A stretch of 64,000 nt of DNA from Bauldia litoralis. GTDB lineage: Bacteria; Pseudomonadota; Alphaproteobacteria; Rhizobiales; Kaistiaceae. The position numbers and the translations under genes were made by a program. Within the stretch, counting starts at the first letter, position 1, and each line of letters begins with the position of its first letter. Below are positions 27,449 to 36,509 of this stretch, one piece after another. Below the pieces are notes generated by a model, which saw only the letters and a list, made by a program, of their open reading frames with translations, was not told the origin of the DNA and ran no database searches. The stretch spans positions 38,158 through 102,157 of the forward strand of contig CAMCWB010000003.1 in the NCBI GenBank assembly GCA_945882315.1, given 5' to 3'.

Positions 27449-28498
27449 ATGGTCCACTACCGCGCCGCCGACCTGATCGATCATACTGCAGCGCTCTTCG
27501 CCGCCGCCGGCATGCCGGCGGACAGGAGCCGCGTCGTCGGGGAATTGCTGGTCGAGGCCGACCTGATGGGCCACGACACGCATGGCCTGCAACTCGCGCC
27601 GCGCTATCTCGGCCACCTCACCTCCGGCAAGATGGCGGCGACCGGCGATCCGGAAGTGCTATCCGACCGCAAGGCGGCGATCCTCTGGAACGGCATGAAG
27701 CTCTCCGGCGTCTGGCTGACCGCTGCGGCCGTCGACCTCGCCTCCGAGCGGGCCAGCGACTATGGCGTCGCCGCCGTCTCGATCCGCGAAGGCCGCCACA
27801 CCGCCTGCCTCGGCGCCTATCTGCATCGCGCCACGAGCAAGGGGCAGATGGTGATCGTCACCAGCTCGACGCCCTCGGTCAGCAACGTCGCGCCCTTCGG
27901 CGGTCTCGACCCGGTCTTCAGTCCCGACCCGATCGCCTATGGCATCCCGACCGAGGGCGATCCGATCCTGATCGACATGAGCGCCTCGATCACCACCAAC
28001 AACATGACCAACCGCCTCAGAAAGACGGGCGGCCGCTATCCCGGCAAATGGGTGCAGGACCATGACGGTCTTGCGACCGACGATCCCGCGGCGCTGTTCG
28101 GCGACAGGCCGGGCTCGATGCTGCCGGCCGGCGGCCAGGACCACGGCCAGAAGGGCTACGGCATGGCGCTCGCCAACGAGGCGCTCGCCCAGGGCCTTTC
28201 CGGCATCGGCCGCTCGACATGGAGCGACGGGCTCGACACCGGCATCTTCGTCCAGGTCTTCGAGCCCGACGCCTTCGCCGGCCTCTCTCCCTTTGCCCAC
28301 GAGATGAGCGCGCTTGCCGCTCTCTGCCGCGCCTCGCGGCCGGCGCCGGGTATCGAAGCCGTGCGGCTTCCCGGTGAGCGGGCGCAGCAGAAGAAGCGCG
28401 ATCAGCTCCGCGACGGCGTGACCGTCTCGCCGGCGATCATGACGAATCTCGCAGGCTGGGCCGAGAAGCTGAACGTCCCGCCGCCGGTGCCGCTCTGA
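27449..28498 (+). CDS. Ldh family (malate/L-lactate dehydrogenase-type) oxidoreductase
   Basis: A 349-residue NAD(P)-dependent oxidoreductase of the malate/L-sulfolactate/ureidoglycolate dehydrogenase family (PF02615), which acts on 2-hydroxy acids or cyclic imines. Landmarks are ADLMGHDTHGLQL (about 36-48), GRHTACLGAYLHRA (about 114-127) and GGQDHGQKGYGMALANEAL (about 230-248). The substrate cannot be told from sequence. It is 29 bases upstream of the phosphodiesterase gene on the same strand. Confidence 0.88.
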   Translation: MVHYRAADLIDHTAALFAAAGMPADRSRVVGELLVEADLMGHDTHGLQLAPRYLGHLTSGKMAATGDPEVLSDRKAAILWNGMKLSGVWLTAAAVDLASERASDYGVAAVSIREGRHTACLGAYLHRATSKGQMVIVTSSTPSVSNVAPFGGLDPVFSPDPIAYGIPTEGDPILIDMSASITTNNMTNRLRKTGGRYPGKWVQDHDGLATDDPAALFGDRPGSMLPAGGQDHGQKGYGMALANEALAQGLSGIGRSTWSDGLDTGIFVQVFEPDAFAGLSPFAHEMSALAALCRASRPAPGIEAVRLPGERAQQKKRDQLRDGVTVSPAIMTNLAGWAEKLNVPPPVPL

Positions 28499-28527
28499 TC
28501 TCGACGAAATTCGGGGAAGGATACGGG

Positions 28528-29517
28528 ATGAGAACTTTAATTTACGGCTCGCTGCTGGCGCTGCTCGCAGCCGGAGCAACACCTGCGTTGGGCGAAGGCT
28601 TCGACGTCGTGACGCTCGGCGCACGCGGCGGCATCCAGGACGGCAATCTCTCCGCCTTCATGATCGCTCCTCACGGCGACGGCCGCGCCGTCACCTGTGA
28701 CGCGGGCGCCCTGGTCAACGGCTTGCGCGTTGCCGACGAGAGGGGCGTCTTCGACGCCGTCACACTGCCTGCCGACTCTCCCTACAACCGCGTCGGCCAT
28801 GTGCTCACCCAGCAGATCAAGGGCTATCTGATCAGCCACGCGCATCTCGATCATATTGCCGGCCTGATCGTCGCCTCACCCGACGACAGCGCCAAGCCGA
28901 TCTACGGCCTCGCGTCCGTCAACGAGCGTATCGAACGCACCTATTTCAACTGGGATGCCTGGCCGAACTTCGGAGATCGCGGCAAGGCGCCGCAACTCGG
29001 GAAATACGCTTATCGCGACCTCGCCGCCGGCCAGCCTGCCGAGCTCACCGGCACCGGCATGGCCGTGACCGCCTTCCCGCTCAGTCACGGCGGCACGGAA
29101 TCGACGGCCTTCCTCATCGAAAGCGGCGACGACGCACTGCTTTGCTTTGGCGATACGGGTCCCGACGAGGTCGAGCGTTCAACGAAGCTCGACGACATCT
29201 GGGCGGCGGTCTCGTCAAAAGTCCGGGAGGGACGGCTCAAGGCGATCCTCATCGAGGTCTCCTACGCCAATGCCCAGCCCGACAAACAGCTCTTCGGCCA
29301 TCTCACGCCCGCCTGGCTGCTGAAGTCCCTGCGGGCGCTCGAGGAGAAGGCCGGCAAGGCCAGCCTCAAGGATCTGCCCGTCCTGATCAGCCACATCAAA
29401 TACTCGCTGAAGAAGGGGCCTCCGCCGCAGGAAGAGATTTTGAAGGAGCTGCAGGCGGACAACAATCTCGGCGTTCGCTTCATCGTCCCGGAGCAAGGCG
29501 ACCACTGGCACTTCTGA
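28528..29517 (+). CDS. class II 3',5'-cyclic-nucleotide phosphodiesterase, secreted
   Basis: A 329-residue class II phosphodiesterase (PF02112, CpdP/yeast PDE1 type) with the metal-binding signature SHAHLDHIAGL at about 100-110. A signal peptide (about 1-22, ending LGEG) suggests the periplasm, as for known bacterial CpdP. Other metal ligands fit: GDTGPDE near 210 and SHIKYS near 290. The upstream GGGGAAGGA site supports the ATG. It would hydrolyse extracytoplasmic cAMP. Confidence 0.9.
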   Translation: MRTLIYGSLLALLAAGATPALGEGFDVVTLGARGGIQDGNLSAFMIAPHGDGRAVTCDAGALVNGLRVADERGVFDAVTLPADSPYNRVGHVLTQQIKGYLISHAHLDHIAGLIVASPDDSAKPIYGLASVNERIERTYFNWDAWPNFGDRGKAPQLGKYAYRDLAAGQPAELTGTGMAVTAFPLSHGGTESTAFLIESGDDALLCFGDTGPDEVERSTKLDDIWAAVSSKVREGRLKAILIEVSYANAQPDKQLFGHLTPAWLLKSLRALEEKAGKASLKDLPVLISHIKYSLKKGPPPQEEILKELQADNNLGVRFIVPEQGDHWHF

Positions 29518-29631
29518 AGGTGGCGATGACGTCAGCGACTGCCGCACGGACGCGTCACATCTCGACGCAAAAAACGGTATCGTCGATTCATTCCAGCCGA
29601 TAATCGGCAAACCCGTTGAGAGGATGAGCAG

Positions 29632-30393
29632 ATGCGGCAGCGTCTCCGGCTTTGGCATGGCTTGGTTGGCATCGCGCTGGGTCTGGCGGCGACGATGCCG
29701 GCGCAAGCGCAAACGGTGAAAGTCGGCGTCATCCCTGCGACCGGCACGACCGACCAGGTCCCCGCATCCGGGACCTCCTTTTTCGTCGATCTCATCGATG
29801 CGATCGCCAGCCGGGCCGGGCTGACGGTCGAGTTTCACGCCGTCCCCTTTGGCCGGCAGATCGCCGGTGTCGTCGCGGGCGAATTGGACATCGGCGCCTC
29901 GCCCTTTGCGGCAACCGATGAGCGCCGGGCGCTCGGCGTGGAATTTACGAAGCCTGTCGCCGCACTCGAGGATGCGCTCCTCGTCGGCGCCGGCAATCCC
30001 GGCAATTACGCCTCGGTGGCCGATCTCAAGGAAGAGGCCGTCGGCGCCATGGCGGGCACGATCTGGGAGACGGCGATAAAGAATGCCGGCGCCGGGTTGA
30101 AGACCTATTCCGACGTGTTCGATCTCGCGCCCGCGCTGGCCTCGGGCGAGATCAAGGCAGCGCTGGTATCCTCGGCCAACCGCTACATGTTCGAAGTGGA
30201 GCGCCCCGACCAGCGCGTCCGCTTCACCGACGCCTACATCCCGACCGTGCGGAACGACGGTAGCCTGACGGTCCGAAAGAGCGATACCGCCCTACTCAAG
30301 AAGCTCGACGCGGCCATCGCAGAACTGAAAGCCGAAGGTAATATCCTGCCGGCCCTGACGGAAAAATACCGTTACCTGATGCCCAAAGGCTGA
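29632..30393 (+). CDS. orphan amino-acid-type (family 3) solute-binding protein
   Basis: A 253-residue periplasmic binding protein with a cleavable signal peptide (AQAQT near 24-28) and an SBP_bac_3 domain. GELDIGASPFAATDERR (about 82-98) and KYRYLMPKG at the end are typical. There is no permease or ATPase gene next to it, so it either serves a transporter encoded elsewhere or acts as a receptor. The ligand is unknown. Confidence 0.85.
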   Translation: MRQRLRLWHGLVGIALGLAATMPAQAQTVKVGVIPATGTTDQVPASGTSFFVDLIDAIASRAGLTVEFHAVPFGRQIAGVVAGELDIGASPFAATDERRALGVEFTKPVAALEDALLVGAGNPGNYASVADLKEEAVGAMAGTIWETAIKNAGAGLKTYSDVFDLAPALASGEIKAALVSSANRYMFEVERPDQRVRFTDAYIPTVRNDGSLTVRKSDTALLKKLDAAIAELKAEGNILPALTEKYRYLMPKG

Positions 30394-30435
30394 CCCGCGA
30401 CGGCGGTGCGCTGGCGCGTCGCCACGGCACCGCGC

Positions 30436-31896
30436 CTACTTCCAGGAGCCGGTCGCCCAGCCGTTGATCAGCATCTCCTCCATCCTCAGCACCCGGTTCC
30501 GCCACGGCCGCGAGGCGGGTTCGATGGCGTCAACCCTCGGGTCAAATGCGGCGTCGAGGGCGGCACGCTTTTTGAGATCGTTGAAGAATACGGCGAAGGC
30601 CAGTTGCCGCCCGTCGGCTAGGTCGATGTAGCCGGCAAGGCCTCGCCCATAGGCGATCGTCCCGGTCTTGGAGCGAATGTTCACGGTCTTGCCGTTGGGC
30701 GCCTTCCAGGACGCAGCCCTGAGCAAATCATGAAAGGCATCGCCGTCCGGCTCGCCAGCCATATGGGTCAGCATCGCCACCACCTGTCGCGGCGTTGCGC
30801 GCGACTTGGTGGACAGGCCCGAATGGTTTTCGAGCGAGAAGCCCGTCCAGTCGACCTCAGGCATGCGCTTCCGCCACCATGTCGACAGCGCTTCGGCCGA
30901 CTCATCGAGGCTATGAGCCTGATTGCCGAGTTTGCGGCTCGCCGCGAGTCCGATCAGCTCCGCCGCCATATTGTTCGAGTGGCGCAGCGTTTCGCGGACG
31001 AGCCCGGCCAGGTCGCCGCTTTGATGCCGGGCGATTTCCTTTGCAGCCGCGACGGCCACGCCCGGCTTCGGCTCGGGCAGGATCACCCCCTCTTCGGCCG
31101 CTAGCAGGCGCAGCATTTGCGCCGCGACAAGCGCCGGGTTTCCGATCGGCAGCCAATCCTCGCCTTTCGACGAGAGCGTGGGAGAGAGGAGCCAGCTATC
31201 CTCCGACGCTTGGCCGGCGCGTGCGAACGGACCGGGAAGGGTCGCGTCACCCGGCGCGAAGCGGATCATCGCGCCAAGGGGCAATGTCGTGCCGTCGCTG
31301 ACGGTGATTGCTTCGCCGGCCGGTCCCTTGGCATCGTTCCGCCACTTCACGCGGATGCGGTTGTAATTCACCGAGAGCGGACCGACGCCGGGATTGTAGC
31401 CTGCCGCCTGCGGCTGGCCGGCGCTGATCTGCGCCGTCTCGACAAGGCCCGTCGCGTCATAGTGAAACGCCACGGCTTTTTTGATCCCGGATTTGGCGAT
31501 GTCGCGCGCCAGCGCCTTGAGGTCGTCGCCGGTCAGTGATGGGTCGCCCCCGCCGCGAATGGTCAGGGTTCCATCGAGTACCCCATCCACGACATCGCCC
31601 TCGATGGAGACTGTCGTGTCGAAATGGTGCTTCTCGCCGAGAATCTCGATCGACGCTGCGGTCGTCGGAATCTTGGCGACGGAGGCAGGGATGAACGACA
31701 GGTCGGCGTTGAGCTCCGCGACCTCGCTGCCATCGGCGACATCGACGACGAAATAGCCGAAATCGCCCGCCGCGAGGCCGTACCCGGCCCCAAGGACGAT
31801 CGCCTTGGCCGGAGCAGCGGCTGGACCATCTTCGGCGGCGGCCGGCAAGGCGCTGAAGGCCAGCAGCGCCGCAAGGGTTAAAGAGGCAAATCGCAA
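30436..31896 (-). CDS. dacB: D-alanyl-D-alanine carboxypeptidase/endopeptidase (PBP4, S13)
   Basis: A 486-residue periplasmic peptidase of family S13 that trims peptidoglycan peptides. A signal peptide (about 1-21) is followed by the three catalytic motifs: SxxK as ASVAKIP (about 70-76), SxN as SNNM (about 306-309) and KTG as KTGTIAYG (about 417-424). The inserted domain between SxxK and SxN that is typical of PBP4 is present. It is leftward, facing the family 3 binding protein gene. Confidence 0.93.
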   Translation of the reverse strand: MRFASLTLAALLAFSALPAAAEDGPAAAPAKAIVLGAGYGLAAGDFGYFVVDVADGSEVAELNADLSFIPASVAKIPTTAASIEILGEKHHFDTTVSIEGDVVDGVLDGTLTIRGGGDPSLTGDDLKALARDIAKSGIKKAVAFHYDATGLVETAQISAGQPQAAGYNPGVGPLSVNYNRIRVKWRNDAKGPAGEAITVSDGTTLPLGAMIRFAPGDATLPGPFARAGQASEDSWLLSPTLSSKGEDWLPIGNPALVAAQMLRLLAAEEGVILPEPKPGVAVAAAKEIARHQSGDLAGLVRETLRHSNNMAAELIGLAASRKLGNQAHSLDESAEALSTWWRKRMPEVDWTGFSLENHSGLSTKSRATPRQVVAMLTHMAGEPDGDAFHDLLRAASWKAPNGKTVNIRSKTGTIAYGRGLAGYIDLADGRQLAFAVFFNDLKKRAALDAAFDPRVDAIEPASRPWRNRVLRMEEMLINGWATGSWK

Positions 31897-32009
31897 ATAT
31901 CTGTTCCGGGAATGAACCGCAGGATGGCGCCCCTATCTTCGCCTAACGCGCGCCCTGCGCAAGCAGCGACCGTCCCCTGCGGGATTCAGACGCGGCCACC
32001 GCCGGCTCC

Positions 32010-33248
32010 TTACCCCGGCCAGAGACTGTCGCGCCAGAGGAACGCGATGAGCGCGGTCAGGACGAGGCCGGAACCGGCATAGATCGATGCCGTCATGGCA
32101 AAGCCGATCAGCTCGATCAGGACGCCGGCCAGCATGAGGCCGATGGGCAGGGTGTAGATTGCCATCATGCGCAAGCCCATGACGCGGCCGCGAAAGCGTT
32201 CGCCCGACTCCCGAACCAGCAGGACGGTCAGCGCAATCATGGCGAGACTCTGCAGGAAGCCGATGCAGAAGAGGATCGGAATCGCGATCGTGATGGTCTC
32301 GATCTGCGCGAACATCAGAAGCAGAGCGTGCCAGATAATCGCCGCCCCGGCCATCAGCCGGGCCGTCTTCGCGGAGAGCCTCGCATTGCTGACGAGAAGC
32401 CCGCCAAGCATCGCGCCGCACGAAATTCCGGCGACGAGATAGCCGAGCCCGGCCTGGTCGACGCGATAGACCTCGCGCGCGACATAGGGAAGGAGGCCGT
32501 TGGTGAGCGGAAAGGCGGTGAAGTTGAACAACAGGACGAGGAGAATGACGGCGACCAGGCTCGGCGTGCTCCGGATATAGGCGACCCCCTCGAGGAGATC
32601 CCGCCAGGCCGACGGTCCCTCCCCGGCGGCTGTAACATCCGGCGATCGGACGAACGTCGCCACGCGCGACGTCAGGAGCGCACCCAGACAATAGAGCAGC
32701 GCGATCGCCAGAAAGGCCGCCGCCATGCCGAGCCAGACGGAAAGGCCGACGCCGGCGAGCGCCCCCGCGGCCCGCGCCGAATCCGAAGTTACGCGCGACA
32801 GGCCAAGCGAACCGGTGAGATATTCGCGCGACATTGATTCCGAGATCAGGGCCGCACGGAAGCCGAGGTCCGACGGGCGAATGAGCCCGACCATGGCAAT
32901 GAGCAGAAGCACGATTGTCGGCGTGAGCAGGTCGTTCGCCGCGAGCAGCAGGATCGCCAGCGCATTCACGGCGTAATAGCTGCGCATCATCATGAGCAGC
33001 CGGCGCGGCCCGATCCGGTCGCTCACCGTGCCGAGGATCGGCGAAATCAGGGTGCCGCCAAAATTAAGGGCGCCGAACAGCGTCAACAGAAAGACGGAGT
33101 CGCCCTCCACCAGCACGTACCAGCCGAGGATGATGAGCTCCATCTCCATCGCCCAGGACGTCAGAAGATCGGCGGGCCATTGGAAACGGAAACTGGGAAC
33201 CCGGAAAGGCGCGAGGACTGACGGGGCGGTCAGCTTACTTCCGGCCAT
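32010..33248 (-). CDS. MFS transporter, EntS-like
   Basis: A 412-residue major facilitator with about 12 helices. The loop 2-3 motif is GTVSDRIGPRR (about 71-81). It resembles the MFS_3/EntS exporter group, which includes siderophore and drug exporters. The start is the ATG at 33248 (AGSKLTAP follows), 14 bases inside the upstream MFS gene; the longer frame to 33329 is shadow. It may pair with the neighbour as two exporters made together. Substrate unknown. Confidence 0.88.
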   Translation of the reverse strand: MAGSKLTAPSVLAPFRVPSFRFQWPADLLTSWAMEMELIILGWYVLVEGDSVFLLTLFGALNFGGTLISPILGTVSDRIGPRRLLMMMRSYYAVNALAILLLAANDLLTPTIVLLLIAMVGLIRPSDLGFRAALISESMSREYLTGSLGLSRVTSDSARAAGALAGVGLSVWLGMAAAFLAIALLYCLGALLTSRVATFVRSPDVTAAGEGPSAWRDLLEGVAYIRSTPSLVAVILLVLLFNFTAFPLTNGLLPYVAREVYRVDQAGLGYLVAGISCGAMLGGLLVSNARLSAKTARLMAGAAIIWHALLLMFAQIETITIAIPILFCIGFLQSLAMIALTVLLVRESGERFRGRVMGLRMMAIYTLPIGLMLAGVLIELIGFAMTASIYAGSGLVLTALIAFLWRDSLWPG

Positions 33249-34479
33249 GCAAATGCCGGACGCGGCGGAGCTCGGGGAATGTGTAAGCCCAGATGGCGGC
33301 GATCGCCATGGTGCCGAGTCCGCCGACAACCACCGCCGGCACCACGCCGATCAGGCCGGCCACCATGCCCGCGCGGAAGCCGCCGATTTCGTTCGAAGCG
33401 CCGGTGACGACGGTTGCGGCCGAATTGACTCGGCCGCGAAGCTGGTCGGGCGTCCTCAGCTGCACCAGCGTCTGGCGCACATAGACGCTGATCATGTCCG
33501 TTGCCCCCATGACAACCAGCATGGCCATCGACAGCCAGACGACGGTCGAGAACGCGAACACGATCGTGCAAAGCCCGAAGAGGAAGGTAGCGGCGAGCAT
33601 CACGACGCCGACATGATCGCGGATCGGCCGGCCGGTCAGGTAAAGCGCCGTGACGAGCGCGCCGACGCCCATGGCCGAATGCATCAGCCCAAGGCCCCAC
33701 GACCCGATATCGAGGATGTCGCGCGCATAGACGGGGAAGAGCGCCACGGCGCCGCCGAGCAGCACCGCGAAGAGATCAAGCGCGATCGCGCCGAGGACGA
33801 TCTTTTCGGTCCAGATATAGCGGACGCCGGCCGAAAGGCTCCGCCATGTCGCCGGCTCGGGAACTCTTTTCTGGGCGGGCTTTGGAATAAGCGCCGCGCA
33901 AATCGCGCCGCCGGCCAACAGGCAGAGCGCCGCGCCATAGGCGACCTCCGCCCCGAGCACATAAAGGAGGCCGCCGATGGCCGGCCCGATGATCACCGCC
34001 AGCTCCCAGGAGGACGAGGAGAGCGCAACGGCGCTCGCCAGTTCCCGTTCGGGCACCAGATTGGGGATGAGAGATTTCGCCGCCGGATTCATAAAGGCGC
34101 GAAACGTGCCGAAGAGCAGGAGCAGCGCGAAGATTGTGTGGACGGTGATCGAGCCGTGCCAGGTGAAGAACAGGATAGACGCGGTACAGAGCACCTCGCC
34201 GGCCAGGCAGAAGGCCGCGATCATGCGGCGATTGAAGCGATCTGCCGCCGCCCCCGTGACGAGGACGAGAAGAAAGGCCGGCGCGAACTGGAAGAGGCCG
34301 ACAAGCCCGAGGTCGACGGGATTGCTGGTAAGATTATAGACCTGCCATCCGACGGCAACGGCGACGACCTGCCGGCCCATGGCCGCCAGCACCTGCACGG
34401 CGAAGATCAGAGCGAAGCCGCGATGGCGAAGCACGTGCCAGCCGCTGCGGGGCTGAGCGTCCGTTGAACTGGGGACCAT
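33235..34479 (-). CDS. MFS transporter, EntS-like
   Basis: A 414-residue major facilitator. The loop 2-3 motif is TGAAADRFNRR (about 76-86), and GSWGLGLMHSAMGVGAL lies near 260. It is of the same EntS-like type as the next gene downstream, with which it overlaps by 14 bases, so the pair probably arose by duplication. It starts 16 bases after the dehydratase stop and may be in its operon. I cannot tell the cargo. Confidence 0.88.
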   Translation of the reverse strand: MVPSSTDAQPRSGWHVLRHRGFALIFAVQVLAAMGRQVVAVAVGWQVYNLTSNPVDLGLVGLFQFAPAFLLVLVTGAAADRFNRRMIAAFCLAGEVLCTASILFFTWHGSITVHTIFALLLLFGTFRAFMNPAAKSLIPNLVPERELASAVALSSSSWELAVIIGPAIGGLLYVLGAEVAYGAALCLLAGGAICAALIPKPAQKRVPEPATWRSLSAGVRYIWTEKIVLGAIALDLFAVLLGGAVALFPVYARDILDIGSWGLGLMHSAMGVGALVTALYLTGRPIRDHVGVVMLAATFLFGLCTIVFAFSTVVWLSMAMLVVMGATDMISVYVRQTLVQLRTPDQLRGRVNSAATVVTGASNEIGGFRAGMVAGLIGVVPAVVVGGLGTMAIAAIWAYTFPELRRVRHLHGRK

Positions 34480-34494
34480 TAAACCAAGCGTTTC

Positions 34495-36219
34495 TCAATG
34501 AATTTCCGGCTCTGGCACCGGGGCCGTGCCTTCGAGGAAATCGAAGTCGCAGCCCTTGTCGGCCTGGCGGATATGTTCGGCGTAGATGCGGTTGTAGCCG
34601 CGCTGGTAGGTACGGTCGGGCGGCACCCATTCGGCGAGGCGGCGGGCGATCTCGGCTTCGCGGACTTCGAGGTTGATCGAGCGGCGCTCGACATCGATGG
34701 AGATGATGTCGCCGTTGCGGACGGCGGCGAGCGGACCTCCGATATAGGCCTCGGGTGCGACATGCAAGATGCAGGCGCCGTAGCTGGTGCCGCTCATGCG
34801 CGCGTCGGAGATGCGCACCATGTCGCGGACGCCCTGCTTCAGGAGCTTCTTCGGGATCGGCAGCATGCCCCATTCCGGCATACCGGGGCCGCCGATCGGC
34901 CCGCCATTCTGGAGCACGAGGACATGGTCGGCGGTGACGTCGAGATCCTCGCGGTCGATTTCGGCCTGCATGTGGTTGTAGTCGCGGAAGACCAGCGCTG
35001 GGCCAGAATGCTTGAGCAACCGCGGCTCGGCCGCCGACGGCTTCATCACGCAGCCGTCCGGGGCAAGGTTGCCGCGCAGGATCGCGGTGCCAACGGCGCT
35101 CGAGATCGGGTTCGAGAGCGGCCGGATGACATCGTCATTGTAGACCTTGGCGCCCTTGATCTGGTCGCCGAGCGTGCCGCCGGCGACGGTCTTCTGCGTT
35201 AGGTCGAGCTTCTCGGCAAGCGTCGAGAGAAAGGCGCGGAGGCCGCCGGCATAATAGAAATCCTCCATCAGATAGGCGCCGGACGGACGGATATTCGCGG
35301 TCACCGGAATCTCGCGGGCGAGCCGGTCGAAATCGTCGAGCGAGAGCTCGATGCCGGCGCGGCCGGCCATCGCGACGAGATGGATCATCGCATTGGTCGA
35401 ACCGGCGAGCGCCATATGGACGACCAGCGCATTCAGGAAGGAAGCCCGCGTCAGGATATCGCGCGGCTTCAAATCCTCATGGATCATCTCGACGATGCGG
35501 CGGCCGCAAAGCGTCGCCATGCGCGGATGCGATGAATCGGCCGCCGGGATCGACGACGCACCGGGCAGCGACAGGCCGAGCGTCTCGGTCAGCGCCGTCA
35601 TGGTCGGCGCCGTGCCCATGGTCATGCAGGTGCCGAAGGAGCGGGCCATGCCGGCCTCCATCGAGCGCCACTCGGTCTCGTCGATATTGCCGGCCTGTTT
35701 CTCGGCCCAGTATTTCCAGACGTCGCTGCCCGAGCCGAGCGTCTGGCCGGCATAGTTGCCGCGCAGCATCGGCCCGGCCGGCATGAAGATCGTCGGCAGG
35801 TTCATGCTGATCGCGCCCATCAGCGTGCCGGGCGTGGTCTTGTCGCAGCCGCCCATCAGCACGGCGCCGTCGACCGGATGCGAGCGCAGCAGCTCTTCGA
35901 CCTCGAGCGCCAACAGGTTGCGGTAGAGCATCGTCGTCGGCTTGACGAAGATTTCCGCCAGCGACATCGCCGGCAATTCTACGGGAAAGCCGCCCGCCTG
36001 CCAGACGCCGCGCTTGATCTCCTCGGCCCGCGTCCGGAAATGGGCGTGGCAGGGATTGATGTCCGACCATGTGTTGATGATCGCGACGACCGGCTTCCCC
36101 ATGAAATCATCATAGGAATAGCCCATCTGCAATTCGCGCGAGCGGTGATTGAAGGAGCGGAGGTCGCTCACCCCATACCAGCGCCGGCTACGCAGTTCCC
36201 TCTTCGGATCGTCCGCCAT
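34495..36219 (-). CDS. IlvD/Edd family dehydratase, L-arabinonate dehydratase-like
   Basis: A 574-residue Fe-S dehydratase. Cluster cysteines are in DINPCHAHF (about 54-62), GGCDKTTPG (about 123-131) and FGTCMTMGTAPTM (about 194-206). The KRELRSRRWYG start and 574-residue length match sugar-acid dehydratases such as L-arabinonate dehydratase of Rhizobium better than IlvD. No other arabinose or sugar-acid genes are in the window, so exact substrate is open. The same strand continues into the two MFS genes. Confidence 0.88.
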   Translation of the reverse strand: MADDPKRELRSRRWYGVSDLRSFNHRSRELQMGYSYDDFMGKPVVAIINTWSDINPCHAHFRTRAEEIKRGVWQAGGFPVELPAMSLAEIFVKPTTMLYRNLLALEVEELLRSHPVDGAVLMGGCDKTTPGTLMGAISMNLPTIFMPAGPMLRGNYAGQTLGSGSDVWKYWAEKQAGNIDETEWRSMEAGMARSFGTCMTMGTAPTMTALTETLGLSLPGASSIPAADSSHPRMATLCGRRIVEMIHEDLKPRDILTRASFLNALVVHMALAGSTNAMIHLVAMAGRAGIELSLDDFDRLAREIPVTANIRPSGAYLMEDFYYAGGLRAFLSTLAEKLDLTQKTVAGGTLGDQIKGAKVYNDDVIRPLSNPISSAVGTAILRGNLAPDGCVMKPSAAEPRLLKHSGPALVFRDYNHMQAEIDREDLDVTADHVLVLQNGGPIGGPGMPEWGMLPIPKKLLKQGVRDMVRISDARMSGTSYGACILHVAPEAYIGGPLAAVRNGDIISIDVERRSINLEVREAEIARRLAEWVPPDRTYQRGYNRIYAEHIRQADKGCDFDFLEGTAPVPEPEIH

Positions 36220-36311
36220 GGCGCCGCCCCATCCCCCAATGCCGCCGCGCTTCAGCGCGTGTTTGGAGGAAGGCTAAACAACCGGGGCGCGGGCGGCAAG
36301 CCGCGGGGCCA

Positions 36312-36483
36312 CCTCGTCCTTCGAGGCTCGCTGCGCTCGCACCTCAGGATGAGGCGGAACTGGGATCGTGCTTGGAGGGTTGTGGAAGACAGAGTGCTAT
36401 CCCTCGATCCTCATCCTGAGGTGCGAGGGCCGGAAGCGGCGCTGTTGAGCAGGGCGAAAAATCCCGAGCCTCGAAGGACGAGG
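36312..36483. repeat. 172-bp palindromic element (CTTCGAGGCTC/CTCAGGATGAGG type)
   Basis: The left part (36312-36354) starts CCTCGTCCTTCGAGGCTC and ends CACCTCAGGATGAGG. The right part has CCTCATCCTGAGGTGCGAG (36409-36427) and GAGCCTCGAAGGACGAGG (36466-36483). These are inverted copies of each other. The element fills most of the 290-base gap between the dehydratase and glutaryl-CoA dehydrogenase genes. This palindrome is very frequent in Rhizobiales genomes. Confidence 0.85.
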
Positions 36484-36509
36484 ATTGAGCCGGGGCGCCG
36501 CCGGCAAAC

